Of a stretch of DNA of 46,186 nucleotides, positions 7,684 through 15,821 are shown piece by piece. Made by a program: the position numbers and the translations under genes. The notes under the pieces were generated by a model. The model did not search any database and was not told where the DNA came from. It was given only the letters and a program-made list of their open reading frames with translations. Origin of the DNA: DATBGS01 sp036557885 (GTDB lineage: Bacteria > Chloroflexota > Ktedonobacteria > Ktedonobacterales > DATBGS01); NCBI GenBank assembly GCA_036557885.1, contig DATBGS010000008.1:1-46186 (forward strand), read 5' to 3'. How positions within the stretch are numbered: position 1 is the stretch's first letter; each line of letters starts with the position of its first letter.

Positions 7684-9564
7684 CTAGCGCAGCAGCTTTT
7701 TGGCTTCTTGATTGGTTTGGTTAATCGCAAGCGCTTTTCTGGCGTTGTCGCGCGCCAGATTGCGGTTGCCGGTCTTGTGATAGCATTTGGCGATAAGCGC
7801 GTAGGCGCCATCAGTTTTCAGACCAAGCGCGATAGCTTTTTCCAGCGCCTGGGTCGCCGATTCGTAGCGTCCGGCCCCCTCGTTCGCTCGCCCCAGTTCA
7901 AACCAGGCTTCAGCCTGATTGGGGCTAAGCTGCACCGCCTCCTCTAGTTCGGCCAGCGCCTCATTCCAGCGCTTCTCGCGCACAAAAAGCTGGCCTAATG
8001 TGAAGCGCAGCAGATAATGGCGGCTTTGCTGCTGGAGTCCTGCCCGCAATTCGCGTTCCGCTGTCACATAGTCATTTTGTTCCATTGCCAGGATGCCTAA
8101 CTGACAGGGAATCGCCGGGTTTTGTGGCTCGTAGTTCCGCGCCTGATTGAATGCTGCAACGGCTGCCTGGTAACGTTTAAGGTCGCGCTCGGCCAGGCCA
8201 ATTTGAAAATATACCTCATACGAAGGGCTAAGTCGAGCCGCCTCCTGAAAAGCGTTGGCGGCTTCCTGAAGTTGCCCCAGACGGCGATGCGTCTCGCCCA
8301 GCTTGTAGTAGCGCAGGTAAGTGCCTGGGGCCAGGGTGAGCGCTTCGCGGAAATAATTGAGCGCCTGCACAAAGTTGCCCTTGGTAAACTCTGCCTGTCC
8401 CAAGGCGTGCAAGTTCTCGGCGCGCGCCGCGTTGGGGCTGGCCGCCGGGCGCCTGGATTGCGACATGGCAGGAACGGGCTGGGGCGCTGGACGTGACGCG
8501 CCTATGGCTGCTCTGGCGGCCTGCACCAGATTGGAAGCGGCACCGTTGTTGAGTGGGGTGCGGTCCTGGGCACAAAACTTGGCGGTGGGCCGGTTGACAA
8601 AGCCGCAGTTCGGGCAAATCTTGCCATCGTGCGGCACAATCAGCGTTGAGCCGGGCTGCTGCACCGGCGTCACGGCGGGCGTTGGATGATTCTGCACCGT
8701 GATGACTGGCGCCGCTGCCGCTGCTACCGTCGCGGGAATCCCCAGGCAGGATTGCAGCGCGTTTTGCATCGCCGCCGCCGTTTGAAAGCGGCTGTTGGGG
8801 TCCAACTGCATCGCTTTAATCACAATGTTTTCTATGGCCTGGCTGATTTGCGGATTTTTCCGGCGCATGCTGCCCGGCAAGGGGGTATCCAGCGGGACCG
8901 GCTCCTCGTAGGTGAGCAGATGATACATCGTGGCGCCCAGGCTATAAATATCCGAGCGGGCGTCGGTCTGGCCCGTCTGCCCCAGATGCTCCGGCGAAGC
9001 ATACGTCATTGTGCCCAGGTTTTCGGTATTGCTTTTCTGCCCCGGCTTCCAGATGCGCGCGATGCCAAAATCTATCAGCTTCACATCGCCTGTCGGCGTC
9101 ACCATAATATTGCCCGGCTTCAGGTCGCGCAAAATAACCGGAGGCACCTGATTGTGAATATAGACCAGCGCCTCGCAGACCTGAATGGCCCACTCAACAA
9201 CTTTGCGCTCCGGCTGGGGCGCTTTCGCCTCTTCCAGAATCGCTTCCAGGCTTTTGCCGGGCACAAACTCCATGACAAAGTAGTAGCGCCCGCTCTCGGA
9301 AAAGCGATCAATGACACGGGGGAGACGCGGATGGGGCACAATGGTGAGCTGGCCCATCAAGGTGCTCTCTTTTTCAAAGCGCTCAATGGCGTCGCGCAAG
9401 TCCTGCGGGTCGGGGAAGGCGTCCATGAGCAGTTCTTTGATGGCCCACAGCGGGCCAGGCATGCGCTGGTTCTCAGCTTTATACACACACCCCATGCCGC
9501 CTTCGCCAACCACATCCAGAATGCGATAGCGACGATCAAGAATGGTGCCGTTTGGCAGGTTCAT
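7684..9564 (-). CDS. Soluble Ser/Thr protein kinase with zinc ribbon and TPR repeats
   Basis: A protein of about 626 residues. The kinase domain (residues 13-280) has the glycine loop GEGGMG (20-25), the lysine K43, the catalytic loop RDLKPGN with Asp147, DFG at 165-167 and SPEHLG of the activation segment. The HRD histidine is replaced by Leu, a common bacterial variant. A CPNCG...CAQD knuckle follows (only three of four positions are Cys), then six or so TPR units through the C-terminus. No transmembrane or PASTA segments are seen, unlike PknB-type kinases. The ATG at 9564 is chosen over an in-frame GTG at 9591; GAGGACGTGGGGA lies upstream. It sits between two PP2C phosphatase genes, which probably oppose it. 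Confidence 0.92.
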   Translation of the reverse strand: MNLPNGTILDRRYRILDVVGEGGMGCVYKAENQRMPGPLWAIKELLMDAFPDPQDLRDAIERFEKESTLMGQLTIVPHPRLPRVIDRFSESGRYYFVMEFVPGKSLEAILEEAKAPQPERKVVEWAIQVCEALVYIHNQVPPVILRDLKPGNIMVTPTGDVKLIDFGIARIWKPGQKSNTENLGTMTYASPEHLGQTGQTDARSDIYSLGATMYHLLTYEEPVPLDTPLPGSMRRKNPQISQAIENIVIKAMQLDPNSRFQTAAAMQNALQSCLGIPATVAAAAAPVITVQNHPTPAVTPVQQPGSTLIVPHDGKICPNCGFVNRPTAKFCAQDRTPLNNGAASNLVQAARAAIGASRPAPQPVPAMSQSRRPAASPNAARAENLHALGQAEFTKGNFVQALNYFREALTLAPGTYLRYYKLGETHRRLGQLQEAANAFQEAARLSPSYEVYFQIGLAERDLKRYQAAVAAFNQARNYEPQNPAIPCQLGILAMEQNDYVTAERELRAGLQQQSRHYLLRFTLGQLFVREKRWNEALAELEEAVQLSPNQAEAWFELGRANEGAGRYESATQALEKAIALGLKTDGAYALIAKCYHKTGNRNLARDNARKALAINQTNQEAKKLLR

Positions 9565-9603
9565 GTAGTCCCCACGTCCTCGCAAAAGCACGGCCCAGGC
9601 CGG

Positions 9604-10446
9604 CTAGCTGGAACAACGCACCACCAGAGCGGTGATGTTGTCTTCGCCACCGCCTTCGTTGGCCGCGTTAATTAACTGCTGGCACATCGTTTCGAGAGAG
9701 ACATCGCTGCTGAGAATGCGGGTAATCTCTGCCTCGTCGCGGATCATTTCCCAGAGGCCATCGCAGCACAATAACAGCATGTCGCCTGGTTCCAGGGTGA
9801 GATAAAACACATCCACATCCACATCCTTGTGTCCAGCACCAAGCGAGCGAGTAATCAGATTACGCTGCGGGTGGTCATAGACCTCGTTTGGTTTGATGTG
9901 GCCGGCATCTACCAGGCGGGCGACCAGGGAATGATCTTTCGTGACCGGGCGGAGCTGTCCATTGCGCAGCAGATACGTTCGGCTGTCCCCGACATTGGCA
10001 ACAAAGGCGTGACCGCTCAGCACAACGGCAAAGGTGACGGTTGAGCCAAGCCCCTTGGCCTCTTTATGCGTTTTGCCGTAGTTGATGATGACCTCGTTGG
10101 CCTGCATGACCGCCTGCTTGAGTTTGTCATGGATACGCGCCACCTGCTTTGATTCCGGCAGGCGCCTGGTTTTGCTCCCGCTCTCCGGGCCGGTTGCTGG
10201 CGCAAGGATGACCGTTTCCTGGTTGCTGGTGGGGGCAAAGAGCGGGTTCAGCGCTTCGCGGATTTTATCTACCGCGAGCTTACTGGCAACCTCGCCTGCC
10301 TGGTAGCCGCCCATGCCATCGGCAACAATAAACAGGCCGTTTGAGCCATCCGTCGTTGAACTGGTCTGAAAAAAACACTGATCTTCGTTTTGCTCGCGAA
10401 CTTTCCCTGAATCGGATAGAGAAGCTGCCTGCAAGCGCAGCACCAT
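9604..10446 (-). CDS. PP2C-family Ser/Thr protein phosphatase
   Basis: A 280-residue single-domain phosphatase, the usual bacterial PP2C length. Metal-coordinating motifs appear in the standard order: EQNEDQ near residue 20, ADGMGGYQAG, GSTVTF, NVGDSRTYLL, CDGLWEMIRD and GEDNITALV at the C-terminus. Signal peptide and membrane segment are absent. It is the first gene of the six-gene operon, has a GGGGGAGGAG ribosome binding site and is read from a promoter at 10543-10571. The sequence between its first two motifs carries an insert of about 30 residues. It is likely to dephosphorylate the downstream kinase or its targets. Confidence 0.93.
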   Translation of the reverse strand: MVLRLQAASLSDSGKVREQNEDQCFFQTSSTTDGSNGLFIVADGMGGYQAGEVASKLAVDKIREALNPLFAPTSNQETVILAPATGPESGSKTRRLPESKQVARIHDKLKQAVMQANEVIINYGKTHKEAKGLGSTVTFAVVLSGHAFVANVGDSRTYLLRNGQLRPVTKDHSLVARLVDAGHIKPNEVYDHPQRNLITRSLGAGHKDVDVDVFYLTLEPGDMLLLCCDGLWEMIRDEAEITRILSSDVSLETMCQQLINAANEGGGEDNITALVVRCSS

Positions 10447-10542
10447 GCTCCTCCCCCTTTCCTGACTGGTAGTGGTGGTGAATGCTCTCCTGGTCTGGCA
10501 CGAACCCCTGGTTCGTCCTCAAGACCAACCCTCTATTGCGTC

Positions 10543-10571
10543 ATGATACCATTTAGGCTATTTTGCTGCAA
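10543..10571 (-). promoter_or_regulatory. Promoter of the PP2C-kinase-vWA-FHA operon
   Basis: Read on the minus strand, TTGCAG (-35, at 10566-10571) and TATCAT (-10, at 10543-10548) are spaced by exactly 17 bases, about 100 bases upstream of the first phosphatase start. No other good promoter is seen inside the operon. Confidence 0.6.
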
Positions 10572-10682
10572 CTGTCCCCACTTGCGCTCGCTTCTGGTAT
10601 GGCGCGAACGTGCCTTCCCTCATTGTTGATTACGAGCCAGACCAGGACGAGGTTAGCGGCCAGGGTGTGAAGGTGGTCACAG

Positions 10683-10711
10683 TTGCGCTTTTAGCGCCCT
10701 TCCGGTATAGT
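10683..10711 (+). promoter_or_regulatory. Promoter of the secreted Ig-like protein gene
   Basis: TTGCGC (10683-10688) and TATAGT (10706-10711) are separated by exactly 17 bases, some 70 bases upstream of the first possible start codon at 10782. Confidence 0.55.
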
Positions 10712-10781
10712 GGAGTGGATGAGGCTACCCGGCACATGCTGACGGTGTTGCATGGCGTGCTTGCTTTGATCGGATTCGAGG

Positions 10782-12221
10782 ATGCGGCAGGAATATATGC
10801 GTACATATTACCCTTCATATAAACGGAAAGAGGAGCCTGGCTGGTCTGAAGGACTGACTCGCTCCGCCCTGGCCTTGGTCGCGGCGCTGCTGGCGGTTCT
10901 GGCTCTGAGCGTTCTTGTGGCACCTGGGCAGGCGCGGGCTGCCAGCCAGGGCGTCGAAATCATTTTTACTTCCCCAATCTATGCCGGACAAAACAACGGC
11001 GACCCGGAAGGGCCAGTGGCGACCCAGGTGGCGGTGGCTGGCAGCGGCTGGACCGGCTCAAGCGCAGTGACGCTGGCGCTGGCTGACCGCAATAACGACA
11101 CCAAAGGCGATAGCGGCTCGGCCTGCACCAATGGCTCACCCACCATAGCCCTTCCAAATGTTGCTCCTGCAACCGTGATGAATGGCGATTTTACGGCAAC
11201 GTTCCCCTGGCCCGCGCAAGCCGGGACACAGGGCCATGCTTACTGGGTCTGTGGCACACAAGATGGCACGCCAGAAAAGGGCGCTCAGGCGTTTACGGTC
11301 CTTTCGCCTCTGCCGCCCTCGGTGGGGGTGAGCGCGGCGCAGGTGCCGCTGGGTGGCACAGTCACGGTGACGGGCCAGAACTGGCTGCCAGGAAGTAGCC
11401 CGAAATACAATCAAAAAATAGGCGTCGTCCTGGCCCCCTGCGTGGCCTGCGATCCTGGCGGCCCTAACTTTGTCAGCAGCACCACTGTCTCCGCGCAAGC
11501 CGATGGCACGTTTAGCGTCTCGCTGCCGCTGCCACCAGGCGCGAAGGTGGGCGATAAACTCTACGTGAGCGCGCAGAGTATGGGCGATGGGAGCATCAGT
11601 CTCCCGGCAGCCACACTCAATACGGGTGTTTCAACGGCGGCGAATATCACCGTCACCGATCAGCCAACGGCGACGCCCGCGCCTTCTGCCACGCCTGGCG
11701 TGACGACCACCGCGCAGGCTTCGGCAACAGTGGCCGCTGGTGGGAATGGCGGAGGCAACAACACTTCTAATACCTCTGGGAATACGCTCTTGTTGGTGCT
11801 GCTGCTGGCGCTGGGCGGCGTCTTGCTGCTGGCGGCGGCAGTGGCGCTGATTCTCTTCATGCGTTCGCGCAATCCGGCGCCTGTGGGGGCCGGGCGCGGT
11901 GGGCCAGGCTACGGCGGGCACAGCACGTATTACGGGCAGGATGGCGGCTCCCCTGATCAGGGTGGCTATTCGCGCTCCGGCCCATCCAGACGCGGCACCC
12001 GCTCCGATTCGCCCTACACCAATGAGGGCTATTACAGTCCACCGCCTGCTGGCGGCAGGCCGCCACGCGCTGGCGGGCGCAGCGGGCCGCCAGGCGCCTA
12101 CCCAGGCCGCCAGGGTGGTTGGAGCAATCCGCCAGACCCGCGCGGCTATCCGCCGGGGCCAGATGATGATCAGTTTGGCGACGCGCCAACGGTTGGAACA
12201 GAGACGCCCTGGCAGCACTAG
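10782..12221 (+). CDS. Secreted, C-terminally membrane-anchored Ig-like protein
   Basis: A 479-residue protein with a long N-terminal signal (basic stretch, hydrophobic core at about residues 27-48, ARA-AS cleavage site). Two beta-rich segments follow that resemble Ig-like or IPT-like repeats (VAVAGSGWTG near residue 85; VTVTGQNWLP near residue 195). A Thr/Ala/Pro-rich stalk leads to one transmembrane helix at about 335-360, then a basic, Gly/Pro/Tyr/Arg-rich cytoplasmic tail of about 115 residues. The second in-frame ATG at 10797 has a better placed AGGA and may be the true start. The function is unknown; a cell-surface structural or adhesion role is inference. The disordered tail is unusual for an anchor protein and could bind cytoplasmic partners. 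Confidence 0.8.
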   Translation: MRQEYMRTYYPSYKRKEEPGWSEGLTRSALALVAALLAVLALSVLVAPGQARAASQGVEIIFTSPIYAGQNNGDPEGPVATQVAVAGSGWTGSSAVTLALADRNNDTKGDSGSACTNGSPTIALPNVAPATVMNGDFTATFPWPAQAGTQGHAYWVCGTQDGTPEKGAQAFTVLSPLPPSVGVSAAQVPLGGTVTVTGQNWLPGSSPKYNQKIGVVLAPCVACDPGGPNFVSSTTVSAQADGTFSVSLPLPPGAKVGDKLYVSAQSMGDGSISLPAATLNTGVSTAANITVTDQPTATPAPSATPGVTTTAQASATVAAGGNGGGNNTSNTSGNTLLLVLLLALGGVLLLAAAVALILFMRSRNPAPVGAGRGGPGYGGHSTYYGQDGGSPDQGGYSRSGPSRRGTRSDSPYTNEGYYSPPPAGGRPPRAGGRSGPPGAYPGRQGGWSNPPDPRGYPPGPDDDQFGDAPTVGTETPWQH

Positions 12222-12337
12222 TTTCAATACCCTCATACGGGTCGTTACCCTCTATTTCTCCAGCCGCATCTGCCCTGGGGAGAGGGTAGCAGAGCATGCA
12301 GAAAAGGTCAAGGGATGTTGCACCAGGGCGAAAGAAG

Positions 12338-12399
12338 GAAGAAAGAACAGGCGGGGCCAGGAAACACACAAGGCGTACTGGCCCCGCCCTTCTTTCTTC
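12338..12399. terminator. Long bidirectional terminator hairpin
   Basis: Left arm GAAGAAAGAA plus GGCGGGGCCAG (12338-12360) pairs with CTGGCCCCGCC plus TTCTTTCTTC (12378-12399), leaving a 17-base loop. It lies downstream of the plus-strand Ig-like gene and the minus-strand rpmA, so it can end both. The pyrimidine run on its right flank recurs upstream of the thiolase gene. Confidence 0.7.
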
Positions 12400-12425
12400 T
12401 TTCTTCGTACTGCTTGTGTCTGTGA

Positions 12426-12713
12426 CTAGGACAGGACCACTTCGGCGGTTGGCGCAACAGTGACGGGATACACGCTGACGCGCTTCTTGGTGCGGGACTC
12501 GAACTCAAACTTGACGGTCCCGTCAATCAGCGCAAACAGGGTCCAATCGCGCCCGGTGCCAACATTGTTGCCAGGGTTAAAGCGTGTCCCGCGCTGGCGC
12601 ACAATGATGCTGCCGGTGCGCACAAACTGGCCGTCAAAGCGCTTGACGCCCAGTCGCTGGGCGTTGCTGTCGCGGCCATTGCGCGAACTGCCTACCCCTT
12701 TTTTATGGGCCAT
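12426..12713 (-). CDS. rpmA: 50S ribosomal protein L27
   Basis: A 95-residue protein matching L27: MAHKKGVGSSRNGRDS at the N-terminus, then LGVKRFDGQ, RQRGTRFNPG and VGTGRDWTLFA. L27 sits near the peptidyl-transferase centre of the large subunit. The N-terminus starts directly with the mature AHKK sequence, without the cleavable extension found in some Firmicutes. It follows rplU by five bases, the conserved bacterial order. The GTPase gene obg, commonly next, is not downstream here; a terminator is. Confidence 0.97.
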   Translation of the reverse strand: MAHKKGVGSSRNGRDSNAQRLGVKRFDGQFVRTGSIIVRQRGTRFNPGNNVGTGRDWTLFALIDGTVKFEFESRTKKRVSVYPVTVAPTAEVVLS

Positions 12714-12718
12714 TGTAC

Positions 12719-13417
12719 TTACTCTCCTTTACGCGAGCGACGGGTAGATTTCTTCTCCTCCGTCACCTCAGAGACAATTTCCGGCTCGCCCTCGATGACT
12801 TCGGTGACTTCGCCATCTTCCTCCACCACTTCCACCCTGGTGCGCTTCACCGTGCGCGTGGTCTTCTGGGTCGTGGTGGTGATGGTTTCGCCCTCTGCGG
12901 AGGCGGCCTCGGCTTCGGCCTCGCTGCTCGCAGTGCCCTTCTTCGAGCGGCGCTTAGGCGGCTCTGGCGCGGCCTCGGCCTCTTCCACCTCGGCGGCTGC
13001 TAACTCAGCCGAGGCGACTTCGGCGGCTTCCACGCCTGCGGTTTCGTCCTCAGTCTCGGCAGGCACCTCGGCCTCTTCTTTGGCGGGCAAGAGGCTGGCG
13101 CCATTGGCCCAAATGTCTTGAATGGTGAGGACGATGTAGTCCTGGCGGTGGCCGGTCTTGCGGCGATAGCGTGCCTTGGATTTGTACTTGAAGATAATGA
13201 GCTTGGGGCCGCGCTTCAACTGGGCCACGCGCGCCACAATCTTGGCATCCTCCAGGGCAGGGGTGCCAATCAGGGTCTGGTTATCGTCAGTGGAGATCAG
13301 CAAGACCTGCCCCAGCTCCACCGTATCCCCCGGTAAAGCGGGCAGTCTCTCCACTTCGACTGTTTGGCCGGGGCTGACTTTATACTGCTTGCCTCCGGTT
13401 TCAACTATTGCAAACAT
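12719..13417 (-). CDS. rplU: 50S ribosomal protein L21 with a long charged C-terminal extension
   Basis: Residues 1-104 are a canonical L21: MFAIVETGGKQYKV, VELGQVLL, KIIFKYKSKARYRRKTGHRQ-type rRNA-binding block (here LIIFKYKSKARYRRKTGHRQ) and a final beta strand ending DIWA. L21 normally stops near residue 103. This protein continues to 232 residues with an Ala/Glu-rich, low-complexity tail containing basic patches (PPKRRSKKG, RTVKRTR) and ending RRSRKGE. The tail is in frame with the downstream L27 gene start, codon use looks continuous and there is no frameshift. It is preceded by a promoter at 13507-13536 and a leader of about 80 bases. The tail function is unknown. Confidence 0.95.
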   Translation of the reverse strand: MFAIVETGGKQYKVSPGQTVEVERLPALPGDTVELGQVLLISTDDNQTLIGTPALEDAKIVARVAQLKRGPKLIIFKYKSKARYRRKTGHRQDYIVLTIQDIWANGASLLPAKEEAEVPAETEDETAGVEAAEVASAELAAAEVEEAEAAPEPPKRRSKKGTASSEAEAEAASAEGETITTTTQKTTRTVKRTRVEVVEEDGEVTEVIEGEPEIVSEVTEEKKSTRRSRKGE

Positions 13418-13506
13418 GTCGTTGTGCGCTCCCTTCCCGCGCCTCCCCGGTCATCAAAGAACGAGCGCCTGCGCGGGCGCAATGTGATCTGAAAAGTAGC
13501 CCTCAT

Positions 13507-13536
13507 AGCATAGCACCCGCGCTGTGCGACTGTCAA
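13507..13536 (-). promoter_or_regulatory. Promoter of rplU-rpmA
   Basis: On the minus strand a perfect TTGACA (-35, at 13531-13536) is followed after 18 bases by TATGCT (-10, at 13507-13512). This gives a leader of about 80 bases before the L21 start, room for autoregulation of the kind known for ribosomal protein operons; no specific leader motif was recognised. Confidence 0.65.
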
Positions 13537-13545
13537 GCAGAGCAG

Positions 13546-13761
13546 GCGAATAAATTCGCGCCTAAGGCCTGCGGCCACCCCCGTGAAGAACGGGGGCACC
13601 CTAAGACAGAAGGGCACGGCAGCAAAACCCGCCTGCGCGGGTTAGGGCGAAGGCTGGCATCCCTGGGGTGGGGAGTCCGCGCAGGCGGACTTCTTGGCCC
13701 GCAGGCCCTTAGGCGCGGCTGTGCCCCCGTTCTTCACGGGGGTTTTAACCGCCAGCCTTCG
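13546..13761. repeat. Complex palindromic intergenic repeat element
   Basis: About 215 bases made of interleaved inverted repeats. A perfect 22-base pair of arms lies at 13578-13599 and 13721-13742, and each arm is itself a hairpin (CCCCCGT / ACGGGGG). Further pairs are 13629-13640 with 13677-13688, 13648-13658 with 13751-13761, and an imperfect pair around 13559-13574 with 13697-13714. A GCGAAT-AA-ATTCGC hairpin marks the left edge (13546-13559). The element fills the gap between the ABC permease stop and the rplU promoter. It encodes no plausible protein. It resembles a dispersed REP- or MITE-like element; copy number cannot be judged from one window. Confidence 0.75.
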
Positions 13762-13786
13762 TAGCTTCATGAACCTCCGGATTCGC

Positions 13787-14722
13787 CTAGCCTTTGACGG
13801 CCCCAGCCAGCATGCCGCGCACAAAGTAGCGCTGCAAGGAGAAGAAGACCACCAGCGGCAGCGCCATCGAGATAAAGGCAGCAGCGGTCAGCACCTCATA
13901 ATTGGAGCCAAAGGAATTGACCAGATCGGCAATTGCCAGCGGCAGGGGCGCCTTTTCGCCGCCACCCAGGTAAATCAGCGCGACAAGCAGGTCATTCCAG
14001 ACCCACATAAACTGGAAGATGACCAGGGACGCCAGCGAGGGCACCGAAAGCGGCAGCAAGATGCCGGTGAAGATGCGCCAGTTAGAGGCGCCATCAATGC
14101 GTGCCGATTCAATCAAATCGCTCGGCAGCGCCCCAAAAAAGTTGCGCAAGAGATAGATGGCAAATGGCAGGCCATAGGCGGTATGCGCGATCCAGATCGC
14201 CAGATAGCTGCCGGTGATATTTAAATTCGTGAACAGCGACAGGTTGGGAATCAGCGTGGTCTGGATGGGCACCACCAGCAGCGCGACAATGGCCAAAAAG
14301 AGCCAATCGCGCCCGGGGAAGTGCATCCAGGAAAAGGCAAAGGCGGCAAAGGCGGCCACCGCCACCGGCAGAAGCGTGCCTGGGAGCGCAATGATCAAGC
14401 TGTTGAGAAGTGCCTGCCCCAGCCCCTGGGCATTAATCACCGATTGATAGTTAGCAATGGTGAAGTGCCAGGGGGGAAGCAAGCCCGTCCACCAGCCAGT
14501 TGCCTTGATGTCCTGTGCCGGGCGAAATGAGGAGACAAACAAGCCAAAGGTGGGCACCAGCCAGATGAGCATGATGAACACCACAATGACGCTCGTCACG
14601 CCGCTGTTGGCCCAATGCAGCAGGCGCTGGAGCGGGGTGCGCTGCTCTGTTTCGCCTCCCTCTGCACTCTGGGACTCTGGGAGAACCGCTGCGGGGTTGC
14701 TTACTGGATTCACGGTACTCAT
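13787..14722 (-). CDS. ABC transporter permease, MalG type (carbohydrate uptake family 1)
   Basis: A 311-residue inner-membrane permease with six predicted helices. The EAA loop that docks the ATPase reads ESARIDGASNWRIF-TGILLPLS near residue 215, the pattern of the MalG-like binding-protein-dependent permeases. A 35-residue polar cytoplasmic N-terminus precedes the first helix, longer than usual. Its ATG overlaps the TGA of the upstream permease (ATGA, 14719-14722), so the two are translationally coupled and probably form a heterodimer. The cluster contains no ATPase gene, so a shared MsmK/UgpC-type ATPase elsewhere is expected. The substrate is probably a sugar or glycoside. Confidence 0.93.
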   Translation of the reverse strand: MSTVNPVSNPAAVLPESQSAEGGETEQRTPLQRLLHWANSGVTSVIVVFIMLIWLVPTFGLFVSSFRPAQDIKATGWWTGLLPPWHFTIANYQSVINAQGLGQALLNSLIIALPGTLLPVAVAAFAAFAFSWMHFPGRDWLFLAIVALLVVPIQTTLIPNLSLFTNLNITGSYLAIWIAHTAYGLPFAIYLLRNFFGALPSDLIESARIDGASNWRIFTGILLPLSVPSLASLVIFQFMWVWNDLLVALIYLGGGEKAPLPLAIADLVNSFGSNYEVLTAAAFISMALPLVVFFSLQRYFVRGMLAGAVKG

Positions 14723-15642
14723 CGTTGGGCCTCCTGCTGGCGGAATCGCTTGATGTTGAAGTACATGATTGGCACGATGACGACCAGCAGCAGCACAGCC
14801 AGCCCGCTGGCGATGCCATTGTCAAAATTGGTGAAAAGCTGCTTGTAATACTCCACCGCAACCACATCGGTCTTGTAGAAGCCACCCGTCATCACATACA
14901 CAATGTCAAAAATCTTGAGCACGTTAATGATCATGGTGGTGGTCACGACGGCCAGGGTTGGGCTGATCATGGGGACGATGATGCGGAAGAAGATGGCAAT
15001 CTCGCTGGCGCCGTCCACGCGCGCCGCCTCCAAAATCTCCGCTGGAATGCCTTTGAGGGCTGCCGAGAGAATCACCATACAAAAGCCGGTCCACATCCAG
15101 ATGTAGACGGCAATCAGCGCGAAGTTGTTGATGCCGGTGGTAATCAACCAGGCTTGCGGCTGCGCGCCAAAGCTGGTGATGATCGCGTTGAGCAAGCCAA
15201 CCTGGGGTTTCCCGGCGGGGGCGTAGCTATAGACAAACTTCCAGATCACGCTGGCGCCGACAAAGGAGATTGCCATCGGAATGAAGATAGCGGATTTGGC
15301 GAGACTCTCGAACTTCACGCGGTCCACGAGAACGGCCACTACCAACCCCAGAAAGACAGTGCCTGCTGTCGCCAGCACCAACCAGAGCAGGTTGTTGCGC
15401 AAGACTTCCAGCAGACTGGAGTTGGTAAAGATTTTCTGGTAGTTCTTCACGCCGACAAATTGGGTCGTGTCGAAGTTAAAGAAGCTGCTCCAGATGGTGT
15501 TCAGCACCGGGTAGAACAGGAAGATGGCCGCAACCACGATGGCTGGACCGGCCCAAAACCAGAACGTCCAGGAGGTGCGTCTTTGCAGGTCTGCTTTGCT
15601 GCTTCCCAGAGGAAGTGTGCGCTGCTGCGCAACCGTTGCCAT
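14719..15642 (-). CDS. ABC transporter permease, MalF type (carbohydrate uptake family 1)
   Basis: About 307 residues with six predicted membrane helices, beginning MATVAQQRTLP. The ATG at 15642 has AAGGAG eight bases upstream; the frame is open for 56 further codons upstream, but that stretch has no signal or membrane character. The EAA docking loop reads LEAARVDGASEIAIFFRIIVP near residue 205, without the large periplasmic P2 loop of enterobacterial MalF. It pairs with the MalG-type partner encoded four bases overlapping. It lies about 180 bases after the binding-protein gene, separated by two strong hairpins that may reduce permease expression relative to the binding protein. Confidence 0.93.
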   Translation of the reverse strand: MATVAQQRTLPLGSSKADLQRRTSWTFWFWAGPAIVVAAIFLFYPVLNTIWSSFFNFDTTQFVGVKNYQKIFTNSSLLEVLRNNLLWLVLATAGTVFLGLVVAVLVDRVKFESLAKSAIFIPMAISFVGASVIWKFVYSYAPAGKPQVGLLNAIITSFGAQPQAWLITTGINNFALIAVYIWMWTGFCMVILSAALKGIPAEILEAARVDGASEIAIFFRIIVPMISPTLAVVTTTMIINVLKIFDIVYVMTGGFYKTDVVAVEYYKQLFTNFDNGIASGLAVLLLVVIVPIMYFNIKRFRQQEAQR

Positions 15643-15757
15643 ACGATAGGCTCCTTTTTCTAGGCAGTAGCACTCTGGTGGTATGGCTGCTATTCTAGCG
15701 CGCCGCCAGGGACAGCGGCGCGTCCACCCGTTTGCACAAAGATGAGCGATGAAGCGG

Positions 15758-15816
15758 CTGGCTCCTGGCGAACCCAGGAGCCAGCGCGGTTGGCGCGTGC
15801 CCGATGGCACGCGCCA
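15758..15816 (-). terminator. Tandem hairpins between binding protein and permease genes
   Basis: Two 11-bp perfect stems follow each other: TGGCGCGTGCC / GGCACGCGCCA at 15791-15816 with a CGAT loop, and CTGGCTCCTGG / CCAGGAGCCAG at 15758-15784 with a five-base loop. Neither has a strong U-run on the minus strand. They begin six bases after the binding-protein stop. They may act as an attenuator or as a 3-prime stabiliser of the binding-protein message. Confidence 0.55.
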
Positions 15817-15821
15817 GGGGT

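Larger units (their letters stand above)
10447..10781. other. Divergent intergenic region with two promoters
   Basis: No convincing gene lies in this 335-base stretch. It separates the minus-strand phosphosignalling operon from a plus-strand secreted protein and holds one promoter for each direction (10543-10571 minus; 10683-10711 plus). Short open frames across it have no ribosome binding site or recognisable product. Confidence 0.6.

Noticed and set aside
13578..13742. CRISPR array
   Set aside because: The repeated sequence is an inverted, not a direct, pair and there are no regular spacers.
14725..15663. Plus-strand 312-codon open frame opposite the MalF-type permease
   Set aside because: Asp/His/Gln/Gly-rich shadow of a membrane protein; no motif or ribosome binding site.
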